From a virus: a DNA stretch of 63,953 nucleotides. Positions 49,725 through 58,600 of this stretch are shown here, one piece after another. Position numbers and translations under genes: made by a program. The notes beneath the pieces are model-generated. The model was not told where the DNA came from. It did no database searches and was given only the letters and a program-made list of their open reading frames with translations. The DNA is taken from positions 1 to 63,953 of IMG/VR virus record IMGVR_UViG_3300030329_001933. One strand, 5' to 3'. Position 1 is the first letter of the stretch. Each line of letters starts with the position of its first letter.

Positions 49725-51119
49725 ATGGCAACAGTTTCTAATGCGGCTACTCATTTAACTCCGTCAGCAGTTCGTCAAGCCACTTCATTTAACTACGTTA
49801 GTTCTACTGATTTAGTTAATAGCGGTACTTCGGCAAACTTAATTCACTCACGTGATGTAGATGAGCAGCTAATTAAACGATACGGTGATCAAGGGATCAC
49901 TGGACTCCTTGAATTACATGGAGCAAAAAAAGAGTGTACAAACAACTTGTTTGAGCACTACGAAGAAGATTTTATTCATAACGGGTTTACAGCAGATGTA
50001 GCTGCAGCTAGTGGTAATCAAGGTACTTTAACTATTAATAGTTCTGATGATACAGCTGCAGGTTATACAGCTTTACGTGTTGGTGATTTAATTCAAAACG
50101 CTGGAGGAAACATGTATTTAGTTCAGTCTAGAACTAATGATTTAACATGGATGGTTCAGTTGGTAGGTACAGCTGAGACAGCTACTTTAGCTTCTTCTGA
50201 GTTTGCAATTATAGGTAACGCTTGGGCTGAAGGTAAAGCACAACCAGATGGATTAACACCAAGAGTTCACCACTACCAAAATTACACTCAGATTATTAAA
50301 GAAACATTTGAAGTTACAGGTTCTGAAGCTACAAATATTACTTACCTAAAGGTTAACTCTCCAGAGCATGGTTCTGGCTACTTGTGGTACTTAAAAGGTG
50401 AGGCTGATACTTACAAGCGATTCCAAGACTACTGTGAATTAGCTTGTGTTCTTGGACCTAACGGTGCAGGATCTGAAACAGTGGATACTGGAAATGGTGG
50501 TGATAGAGTTTATTTAACTGAAGGTCTTTTACCGTTTATTGAAAACAAAGGTCAATCTATGGATCTTGGTTCTTCTGCAATTACAATGGCTGACTTTGAT
50601 GCTGCTGTTAAGTCTTTAGATAAATACAGAGGTGCAAAAGAAATGGCTCTTTACGCTGGTATTAACTTATCTTTAGATATTGATGACTTATTAGCTGCAC
50701 AAGGAGCTTACGCTGCTGGTGGTGCTAACTATGGTACTTTCGCTAATAACAAAGATATGGCGTTGAATTTAGGTTTCAACTCGTTCTCTCGTGGTGGTTA
50801 CACTTTCCACAAGAAAACTTACGACCTATTTAATCACCCAGCTTTATTAGGTGCAGATGGCTTTAACTATAATGGTTATGGTATGTGTATTCCTATGGAT
50901 AGCTCTAAGGATGCTCGTTCTGGTGAGAAAATTCCTGCTTTACGTATGCGTTACAAAGCTGCGAATGGTTACTCTCGTGAGATGGAGCACTGGTTAACTG
51001 GTTCTGCTGTCCTACAAAACAAAACTAATCAAACAGATACGTTACAGTGTAACTACCGATCTGAGCGTGGTTTTGAAGGATTTGCTCCTAACCGTTTCTT
51101 ATTGTTCAAGAAATCATAA
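49725..51119 (+). CDS. Major capsid protein (HK97 fold, crAss-like), 464 aa
   Basis: Directly after the scaffold gene and before a terminator-like hairpin. The N-terminus (MATVSNAATHLTPSAVRQAT) and DVDEQLIKRYGDQGITGLLE match the type of major capsid proteins in Bacteroidetes and crAss-like podoviruses. A C-terminal block (ALRMRYKAANGYSREMEHWL ... ERGFEGFAPNRF) looks like the P-domain end. The length (464) fits. Confidence 0.85.
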   Translation: MATVSNAATHLTPSAVRQATSFNYVSSTDLVNSGTSANLIHSRDVDEQLIKRYGDQGITGLLELHGAKKECTNNLFEHYEEDFIHNGFTADVAAASGNQGTLTINSSDDTAAGYTALRVGDLIQNAGGNMYLVQSRTNDLTWMVQLVGTAETATLASSEFAIIGNAWAEGKAQPDGLTPRVHHYQNYTQIIKETFEVTGSEATNITYLKVNSPEHGSGYLWYLKGEADTYKRFQDYCELACVLGPNGAGSETVDTGNGGDRVYLTEGLLPFIENKGQSMDLGSSAITMADFDAAVKSLDKYRGAKEMALYAGINLSLDIDDLLAAQGAYAAGGANYGTFANNKDMALNLGFNSFSRGGYTFHKKTYDLFNHPALLGADGFNYNGYGMCIPMDSSKDARSGEKIPALRMRYKAANGYSREMEHWLTGSAVLQNKTNQTDTLQCNYRSERGFEGFAPNRFLLFKKS

Positions 51120-51134
51120 TTAATATAGATAGAT

Positions 51135-51170
51135 GGAGGGGAGAAGGTCTTCCCTCCTAAATCTTTTAAA
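51135..51170 (+). terminator. Terminator-like hairpin after the capsid gene
   Basis: GGAGGGGAG (51135-51143) pairs with CTTCCCTCC (51149-51157) as 9 bp including one G-U, followed by an A/T stretch with TTTT at 51163. A partial terminator that would limit read-through to downstream genes. Confidence 0.6.
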
Positions 51171-51181
51171 ACTTTTTAATT

Positions 51182-51838
51182 ATGACAAAAGAAAAATATG
51201 TTTACTTTAACTCAACTGCTGCAGCAACTGCAGCTATTGGAGAATTAACTTTTACTGCTGTTGATAAAAGTGCTAAGGGTAATTTAGTTTCTGTAGCTAT
51301 ACCAGAAAGCGGTACTGAAAGTCAAGTAACAGTTACTGTTTCAGGTAACGATATTACTTGTGCTATTGGTACTTCTAATGATATGGGTGGAGATGATGTA
51401 GTGACTGCTGTTGAGGCAAGTGCTGCAGCTTCTGCTTTAGTTGGGGTTGCTACTAGTGGTACTACGCATATAACATCTGCTGTTTCACAAACCTATTTAT
51501 CAGGTGGTGAAGCATCTGTATGTTTTCCTTTAAGTTCTTTTTGTGGTATGCAACCAACAGGAGACAGTGATTTAACTCTTTACTTTAAATCTATGAAAAA
51601 CCATGATGGTCATGACATAGGTGCTAATGGTATTGTAGTGTCCGACTCTGTTGTTTTGACTTTAGCTTCTGCTAATACTCATAGAGATGCTATGCAGGCT
51701 ATATGTGAAAGATTTAATTCTGCTCAAGCTGGATACGGAGATATTGTAATAGGTGATGATAAAAGTGGAGACACTGAGTATTTATCTAGTTTAATATCTG
51801 CAGTAGGTACAATAACTATAGCGGCTGCTAATTCTTAA
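51182..51838 (+). CDS. Virion paralogue 1 with N-terminal extension, 218 aa
   Basis: The C-terminal ~110 residues share LTLYFKSMKNHDGHDIG, VVLTLASANTHRDAM and the IGDDKSGDTEYLSSLI motif with the two following proteins. The N-terminal extension is Ala/Thr/Gly-rich beta sequence. The position after the capsid gene suggests a head decoration or fibre component. Confidence 0.75.
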   Translation: MTKEKYVYFNSTAAATAAIGELTFTAVDKSAKGNLVSVAIPESGTESQVTVTVSGNDITCAIGTSNDMGGDDVVTAVEASAAASALVGVATSGTTHITSAVSQTYLSGGEASVCFPLSSFCGMQPTGDSDLTLYFKSMKNHDGHDIGANGIVVSDSVVLTLASANTHRDAMQAICERFNSAQAGYGDIVIGDDKSGDTEYLSSLISAVGTITIAAANS

Positions 51839-51849
51839 AATATAAAGAC

Positions 51850-52233
51850 ATGAACGAAAAATATTTATACTTTAGAACTCAAGCCACTATTGGTGATGAT
51901 GATGGAACAGGTGAATCATGCTGTTTCCCGTTATCTGCTTTGGTAGGTATGCAACCAACAGCTGACAGCTCTTTAACATTATACTTTAAGTCGATGCTTA
52001 ATCGTGATGGTATGGATGTAGGATCTAATGCTGTTGTTGTTTCAGATTCGGTAGTCTTAACTTTAGCTACAGCTAACACTCATAGAGAAACTATGGAAGC
52101 TTTATGTGAAAAGTTTTTATCTCCGAAAGATGGTATGATTGTAGTTGGTGATGATTTATCAACTGATACGGAATACTTCTCCACTTTAATTAATGGAGTA
52201 GGTACGATAGCTGTAGCAGCTGCTAACTCTTAA
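51850..52233 (+). CDS. Virion paralogue 2, 127 aa
   Basis: Begins MNEKYLYFRTQATIGDDDG, with LTLYFKSMLNRDGMDVG, VVLTLATANTHRETM and VVGDDLSTDTEYFSTLIN. It lacks the extension of paralogue 1. A CC pair (GESCCFPLSAL) is kept in paralogue 3. It forms the middle member of a tandem triplet; a decoration role is inferred. Confidence 0.75.
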   Translation: MNEKYLYFRTQATIGDDDGTGESCCFPLSALVGMQPTADSSLTLYFKSMLNRDGMDVGSNAVVVSDSVVLTLATANTHRETMEALCEKFLSPKDGMIVVGDDLSTDTEYFSTLINGVGTIAVAAANS

Positions 52234-52244
52234 AATAAAATAAA

Positions 52245-52649
52245 ATGAACGAACTATATTTATATTTTAGAACTCAGGCTACCATTGCTGATGATGACGA
52301 TGCGGCACAATCTTGTTGTTTCCCATTATCTTCTTTAGCTGGTTATCAAGCAGGAAGTGCTTCTGGTACAAACACTGTAACATTATACTTTAAGTCAATG
52401 CTTAATTATGACGGTGCAGACCAGGCAACTGACGCTGTAACAATATCAGATTCTGTTGTGCTTAATTTATCTTCATCTGCAACACAAAGAGAGTTTAGAA
52501 AGCAATTTATTGCTACTATTAATAATGCTAAGGCAAAAATTAATAAAAACTTTTTAGTGATCGGTGATGATTTATCAACTGATACGGAATACTTTTCTAA
52601 TTTATTATCTAACGTGGGTACAATTACTGTAGCTGCAGTTCATAGTTAA
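52245..52649 (+). CDS. Virion paralogue 3, 134 aa
   Basis: Starts MNELYLYFRTQATIADDDD and keeps the CCFPLSS, LYFKSMLNYDG and VIGDDLSTDTEYFSNLL segments. The middle is diverged, with an added Gly/Ser loop (AGSASGTNTV) and a basic helix. The last of the triplet, followed by a perfect terminator. Confidence 0.75.
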   Translation: MNELYLYFRTQATIADDDDAAQSCCFPLSSLAGYQAGSASGTNTVTLYFKSMLNYDGADQATDAVTISDSVVLNLSSSATQREFRKQFIATINNAKAKINKNFLVIGDDLSTDTEYFSNLLSNVGTITVAAVHS

Positions 52650-52673
52650 TAGATAGAGATTATAACTAATACT

Positions 52674-52699
52674 GGAAGGGGCTAGTCCCCTTCCTTTTA
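52674..52699 (+). terminator. Rho-independent terminator after the paralogue triplet
   Basis: GGAAGGGG (52674-52681) and CCCCTTCC (52687-52694) form a perfect 8-bp stem with a 5-base loop, then TTTTAT. Confidence 0.85.
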
Positions 52700-52732
52700 T
52701 AAACTTTAAGTTAATTTTAGAAAATAATTATT

Positions 52733-53611
52733 ATGACACCAACAAAAACTCGTAAGGCTGTTACGCCTCCTACAACTACTAAGGTAGAAGCTAAAGCTCC
52801 CGTAGTAGAAAAAAAATTCACTCCTCGATTTACTGCAGGACCCAAAGAGGTTAAACCATCTGTTTACGAACTTCTGAAGGGCTCTAAAAGAAAAAATGGT
52901 ATGATGCAATACCCTGTAGTTTATATGATAAAATCAGAGGATATTATATTTGACCCTATAAAAGGAGAAAATAGAAAGATCAGGTACATTCCTGGAGAGA
53001 CATCCATATACGCTGATGAGCAATCTAAAAACGCTAAAATGAGAGAGCCTATTGCTTTTAATAAAGGGTTTTTATATGTAGACCATACAAACCCCACCCT
53101 TAAAAAATACTTAGACCATTGTAACGCTAATGTAAATAATCCTCATAGGATGAAGAATAAAACAGCATCATTTGGTTTAAGAGATAATGAAAGGAATGCT
53201 AAGCAAGAAATAGAAAAAGTGGCTACGTCTATGGAAGCTGTACAAGCTGCTCTTAAAATGCCTCTAAATGAGCTTATAGGGTACGCTAAGGTATTAGGTG
53301 TTAACACTAACAAAAGTACTGATGAGATTCGTTGGGATATGAAGGTTCAAGCAGAAAAGAATCCTACAACTTTCTTAGCAGGTATGAATGATCCTCGTAC
53401 AGAGATGAAGCAACTTTTATTAATGGCTGAGGAATCAGGTATTATCTCTATGAAGAAAACAGGTGTAACTTGGGTATCTTCAGGTAATACTATTTGTGTC
53501 CCTGCAATTGGAGTTAAGCCTATCGAAAGAATGGTAGACTTTTGCTCTGAAGGTGAGGGAGAGCAGATATACTCTGAGATAGAGCGTAGGCTCAAAGCGA
53601 TTAATGGATAA
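52733..53611 (+). CDS. Virion-associated protein, 292 aa
   Basis: The N-terminus is a Lys/Pro/Thr linker (about 1-45), followed by a mixed body (VVYMIKSEDIIFDPIKGENR) and a C-terminal helical region with DMKVQAEKNPTTFLAGMND. No catalytic motif is seen. It lies between two terminators, suggesting its own expression level. Its place among head genes makes a head-associated or DNA-binding structural role likely. Confidence 0.65.
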   Translation: MTPTKTRKAVTPPTTTKVEAKAPVVEKKFTPRFTAGPKEVKPSVYELLKGSKRKNGMMQYPVVYMIKSEDIIFDPIKGENRKIRYIPGETSIYADEQSKNAKMREPIAFNKGFLYVDHTNPTLKKYLDHCNANVNNPHRMKNKTASFGLRDNERNAKQEIEKVATSMEAVQAALKMPLNELIGYAKVLGVNTNKSTDEIRWDMKVQAEKNPTTFLAGMNDPRTEMKQLLLMAEESGIISMKKTGVTWVSSGNTICVPAIGVKPIERMVDFCSEGEGEQIYSEIERRLKAING

Positions 53612-53633
53612 TGTATTAATGTAATATATATAT

Positions 53634-53664
53634 AAAGGGGGACTTAACGGTCCTCCTTTTTTAT
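53634..53664 (+). terminator. Rho-independent terminator before the neck genes
   Basis: AAAGGGGGAC (53634-53643) pairs with GTCCTCCTTT (53650-53659) as 10 bp with one G-U, then a T run. The G-U pair works only for rightward transcription. Confidence 0.8.
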
Positions 53665-53681
53665 TATATCAATTTATTTTG

Positions 53682-53689
53682 TACTTTTG
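53682..53689 (+). promoter_or_regulatory. -7 box before the neck genes
   Basis: TACTTTTG fits TAnnTTTG, 22 bases before the ATG at 53712 and just after the terminator. The -33 element is poor (T-rich). Confidence 0.4.
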
Positions 53690-53711
53690 CTAGGGAATAA
53701 AATATAGAATA

Positions 53712-54443
53712 ATGACGATTGATGAAGTATATAGATTAGTACAAACCTTTGCTAATAAAGAACAGCGAGGTTTTATCACCCCATCTGAGTTTAACTTATT
53801 AGCAAAACAAGCAGAGATAGAGTTGTACAACAAAAGACTCTCTATAATAACGGAAAAGTCTCAACCTAAAAAGATTGAAGGGTATTACAATGAAAGTTTA
53901 TCTCCTGAACTTGCAGAACAAGATATATCAGGGTTTCTAAAGACAGATCCTATAACGTTATCTCTTGCTGATATACCTGACGCTGGGGCTGATAAACAAA
54001 TTAACGCAGATTACATTAAGTCAATTCATTTAATGCCTAGTAGGGAAAACAATATAAGAACTAACATTCCTGTGGAAATAGTTTCTCAAGATAATATTAA
54101 TCAAATTAGAAGAAGTAACCTAGCTGCACCATCCTTTGAGTACCCTATAGCTTTAATATCTCAGTATAGTACTAATGTCTCATCAAAAAAACTATCTATT
54201 TTTCCTGACACTATAACAAAGATTAGAGTATGGAGGTATTACTATGAAAACAATCCTACTTGGGGATATGTTACGATAGCTGGAAAACCAGTTTATGATG
54301 CCTCTAGTTCAAATCAGTTTACAATATCACCAAGATGTCATGGGGAGATAGTTATTAAAATATTAGAGTATTTAGGTGTTACTATTAGAGAGGCAGATGT
54401 TGTTCAATATTCTACAAATAAAGAAGTTAAAGCAGATAGTTAA
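53712..54443 (+). CDS. Neck/ring (head-to-tail connector) protein, 243 aa
   Basis: The start MTIDEVYRLVQTFANKEQRG and the helical block SEFNLLAKQAEIELYNKR match connector-type proteins that follow capsid genes in Bacteroidetes podoviruses. Beta-rich middle, with KKLSIFPDTITKIRVWRYYY near the end. It probably forms a ring below the portal. It is 2 bases from the next gene. Confidence 0.7.
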   Translation: MTIDEVYRLVQTFANKEQRGFITPSEFNLLAKQAEIELYNKRLSIITEKSQPKKIEGYYNESLSPELAEQDISGFLKTDPITLSLADIPDAGADKQINADYIKSIHLMPSRENNIRTNIPVEIVSQDNINQIRRSNLAAPSFEYPIALISQYSTNVSSKKLSIFPDTITKIRVWRYYYENNPTWGYVTIAGKPVYDASSSNQFTISPRCHGEIVIKILEYLGVTIREADVVQYSTNKEVKADS

Positions 54444-54445
54444 TT

Positions 54446-55633
54446 ATGGCAGTAGATTACACAAATATAGACGAGGTTGTAAATGACTTTCAGTTAATGA
54501 TAGATGATACCTCTTACGATAAGGAGGCACAAATTTATCAGTTAAGGTTGCTAGCACTACAAGGTTTAAGAGAGCTTACGTTTGATGTTGAGCAGGTTAT
54601 TAAAACAACAGTTAAAAGTATAAATAATTCAATAGCTTTTCCTTTACCAGATGATTACGTTAAGTTATTAAGAGTGGGATATAAGAATGACGATGGAGAT
54701 TTTGTATCGTTAGGGTATAGTTCTAATGTATCTTTAGATGCTTCTATAGAGTCTCAAGTTGGAACTAGCTCTTATGACGAGAATAACCCTTACTACCACA
54801 CAGATATAGGTAAGAAGTTTGGTGTAGGTGGTGGTAAAAACTCTTTAGGGTATTACAGGCTAAATAGAAACGATAACTCTATTAGTTTTTCTTCAGATGT
54901 TGAGGGTAAAGATGTCTTTATAGAGTATATATCTGATGGTATATCTAAACCTCAATATAGAGATCACGTTATTAAGCTTAAATTTAATAGTGCTGTGGCA
55001 GATAGTGGTGGTGTTATTGATGGCTCTGTGCTAAGAATACCTTTGTCTTCATCAAACACTCAAGCATACACCTTTATAACTGGAAATACAAAAACTAATA
55101 CTAATATAATATTTACTGTAGGTGATTCTTCTGGGGAAATTGCCAAGAAATTTGCTGACGTTATAAACCATGGGTATCCAGAAAACAACACAAGCCCTCT
55201 TAACTCTGACTTAAAAGCTTCACAAGTAGGAAACGAGGTTCATTTAGTTTATTCTAACCTTACATCAAATCTTGTAAATATTAATCATACTGTTTTTGAA
55301 GAAAACCATGATGGTTCTCAAATGGTTGGTTATGAGGCTGGTGTTACAGCAGGGGTTTCTTCAAGACCTTTAGATTCTGCAATAGAATTGGTTCAAAGAG
55401 TAAACGTATCTGAAGTACCTAGGGTTCATAAGTTTTGTGAAGAGGCTTTACGGTGTTACATGTACTATAAATACATTCAAAGAAAAAGAGGTATCCCTGC
55501 TAACGAGAAGCAGATGGCTAAAAGATCATACTACAACGAGAAAAGATTGGCTAGAGCTAGAATGATGAACTTCAATAAAGAGGCTGCTATGCAAGTTTCT
55601 AGAAAAGCATTTAAGCAATCTCCTAAAATATAA
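54446..55633 (+). CDS. Tail tubular/ring protein with inserted domain, 395 aa
   Basis: The N-terminal half has a helical and strand module (IYQLRLLALQGLRELTFDVE; LPDDYVKLLRVGYKND). The C-terminus is a helical CEEALRCYMYYKYIQRKRG block. Between them (about residues 175-310) lies an inserted beta domain with LRIPLSSSNTQAYTFITGN and FTVGDSSGEIAKKFAD that interrupts the fold. A ring or tail-tube role is inferred from order. It sits 2 bases before the giant tail gene. Confidence 0.7.
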   Translation: MAVDYTNIDEVVNDFQLMIDDTSYDKEAQIYQLRLLALQGLRELTFDVEQVIKTTVKSINNSIAFPLPDDYVKLLRVGYKNDDGDFVSLGYSSNVSLDASIESQVGTSSYDENNPYYHTDIGKKFGVGGGKNSLGYYRLNRNDNSISFSSDVEGKDVFIEYISDGISKPQYRDHVIKLKFNSAVADSGGVIDGSVLRIPLSSSNTQAYTFITGNTKTNTNIIFTVGDSSGEIAKKFADVINHGYPENNTSPLNSDLKASQVGNEVHLVYSNLTSNLVNINHTVFEENHDGSQMVGYEAGVTAGVSSRPLDSAIELVQRVNVSEVPRVHKFCEEALRCYMYYKYIQRKRGIPANEKQMAKRSYYNEKRLARARMMNFNKEAAMQVSRKAFKQSPKI

Positions 55634-55635
55634 TA

Positions 55636-58600
55636 ATGGCACAAGATAAGAGAGTATTCACAGGGGGAATGGATAAGGATTCTGATCCTCGCCTGATAAA
55701 AAATGGTGATTACAGACACGCAGAAAACATTAGGAATGTTGCGTCATCTGATGGTACCTCAGGCTCTGTAGAAAATATAGAAGGAACTAAGGAGGTTACA
55801 CATAACTTCCCAGGAGAGGATGTGAATATTATAACTACTCATGATGAAGGCGGGTTTATAGATGATGTAGAGCCAGCCTCTGTAGTGTACAAACAAAAAA
55901 TTATTCTTACTGGTAGAGAGGTAGAGGGGTATAAGTACAACTTTACTATAATAAATCATGTTGATAGTAACGGTACTTTAGCAACAGAGGGTATTGACCT
56001 TAGTTGGGATGGTAACGCAGACGGGACAAAGACTACAGAGTATTTATACGGTAAGTTTGGTCCAAATGGATCTCTTAGTGAGAATATAACTATTATAAAT
56101 AAAGGTACAGGAGACCTTAGTACGGCTCACGTAAATCAAGAAACCTTATTATTTTCTAGTGGGTCCCCTTCGATGAGTGCTGGGGGGTTTATCCTTGAAA
56201 TTGAAATCGTTGCTGACAACCCAGGTATAGACTTCGAGTTAAACTTTGTTAGCTCGTATAGTGCTGAAACTAATCAGTTATGGTCTTCGACTATAAATAA
56301 CCAACACCCTAACGGTCATCTTTTCATTCAGAATAATGGTGCTATGGTTTTAAGCTCTGCTTACGACTTTGGTGTAACTGAATCTGTTAATACTTTAACT
56401 AGTGACGATGGCTCTCCTATAGGTGATTTCCCAAATCAGATTGAAGGGGTAACTCAAGTGCTGTTAGAGTTTGAAGGTGTAGAGCCTACAACTGCAACAG
56501 ATGTTACTGGAACTACTATATTCTCTTATAACGAGAACGCAGATGGTACGTATAATGTTTTGCCTTTTGTAGAGATAGGGGCTGGACTATTTGGCTCAGG
56601 GGATGACTACGAGTTTGACGCTTCTCAAAACAATCTTGCAGAGGCTTTAGTCGACAAGTTTACAAACTTTGAGTCTCCTGTTTTAGAAACTAGTATAGGC
56701 CGACAAATCTTACTTAAATCAGGTCGTAACATTATAACTGGATTTAACAAAAGTACTAAGCTTAATGGTAATATTAGCTCTCAAAGTAGAAATGCAGCAA
56801 GTGCTAGTTCTGACGATTACTACTTACTAAATAGTTACGTTTCTACTGCTGACTTATTACCTAATATAGGTCCAGAGGTGACACTAGAAAATAATGCTTA
56901 TACTATAACTGGACAAAGTGTACAAGCAGATGATAATTTCTTTTTCCCAGCAAACATAGTTGGTGGTAAATACTACAGAATTGAAGGGACTCTTACCACA
57001 ATGGTAGCCTCTAACAGTATAAAATTTGTAGCTGGTAATGAAAAGAGCCAAATTTTCTCTACATCATCAGAAGCTATATCATTTACCTTTAAAGCTGAAG
57101 CTACTCTCTCAGGGTTTAGTTTTACGGTTAAAAACTCTTTTGCTACAGATACTGATCAGATAGTAATAACGGGTCTTACAATATCGGAATATCAAGAACC
57201 TAATAGTAAGTTACAAGTGTTGATACAGGGTAGCTCTAGGTTTGATTTCAATCTTTGTTTTGGGGTTAGTGAAGAACAGGTTAAGCAAAACTTAGATAGC
57301 GGAATCCATCCAGAAATATCTCTACCTGAATATATAGAAGGGATAGCGGCTAGAATAATAACCTATACCTCTACAGGTACTGGGTACGCTGATTTGACTG
57401 ATACACAACAGCTTCTTTTACTTATACAAGAGCTGGAAGCTGAAATAAAGGATTTGCAAGATCAAATTACCAACCTACAGCTTGATCACCAAACTGAACT
57501 TGACTTATTAAATGCTCAATTAGCTGCAAACTCTGAAGAAGCTGCCGCTACTATAGCTGCTCTAGAGGCTGAGATTGATAGTTTAAGCTCTCAGCTTTTT
57601 GACCTTCAGGATTCATATACCCTTATAAGTGGTCAAATTCAGGATGCAATTGCTGCGTCTGAAGCACTTACTGCTGATCTTGACGCTGCTGAAGCTTTAG
57701 TTGCTAGTTTAGAGGCTGAACTTGCTGCTGCTGAAGCTGATGCTACTACAGACGATTTAACTATTCAAAGTTTACAGACTCAACTTGCTCTTGCTGAAGC
57801 TGCCGCTGAAGAAGCTGCTGCTACTGCTGATACAACTATAGCTGATTTATATAATCAAATTCAAGATTTAGAGGATGATATTACATCCTTACAAGCCGAT
57901 GTAGATGGTGCTGTAGGTGCCGACTTAATAACTAATGGTGACTTTACTGATGTTACTACATTAAGTTTAATTGCTGGATCTTCAGGATGGAGGTCTCACT
58001 CAGATGCCTCACAAGATTCTGTAACTATAACTGATAACGGTGAGTTGTCTTTGGCAAGACCAGCATCTCCAGTTTCTGGAGAGGTTACAGGGGCTTATGC
58101 TAGAAACTCTGATGGTACATCAGACAATATAGTAGAGTCTGGTAAATTCTACAGGTTATCTTTTTATATTGCATCTATTACTGATAAGTTTGATGAACCA
58201 TCAACTGCCACAATATCTTATCATACTGGAGGCACATATATTGATTTGGGAGAATTTTCTTCTGGACAAAGTGTTGTAGAATACTACCAAGCAGCAGGTA
58301 CAATCCTTGTTATAAAGAATAATAGTAGTGCACAGACCGTACTTATAGATAACGTAGTCTTAGAACAGATAAGTTTTGCGACTATACAAGACTTTATAGA
58401 TTTAGAGAATCAGTTATATACCACTCAAAATCTTTTAAGTACTTCCGACACAAATCTTAATACTGCCCTTCAGGAGGTTACAGATCTTAATATAGACTGG
58501 GCTGACGCTTATAATGGTATTATAAATCAGCTCAACCCACTTTTAAGTTCTGCATCAGATACACTTTCTACACTAGAAAATGCAGATCTTGTTCAGGATA

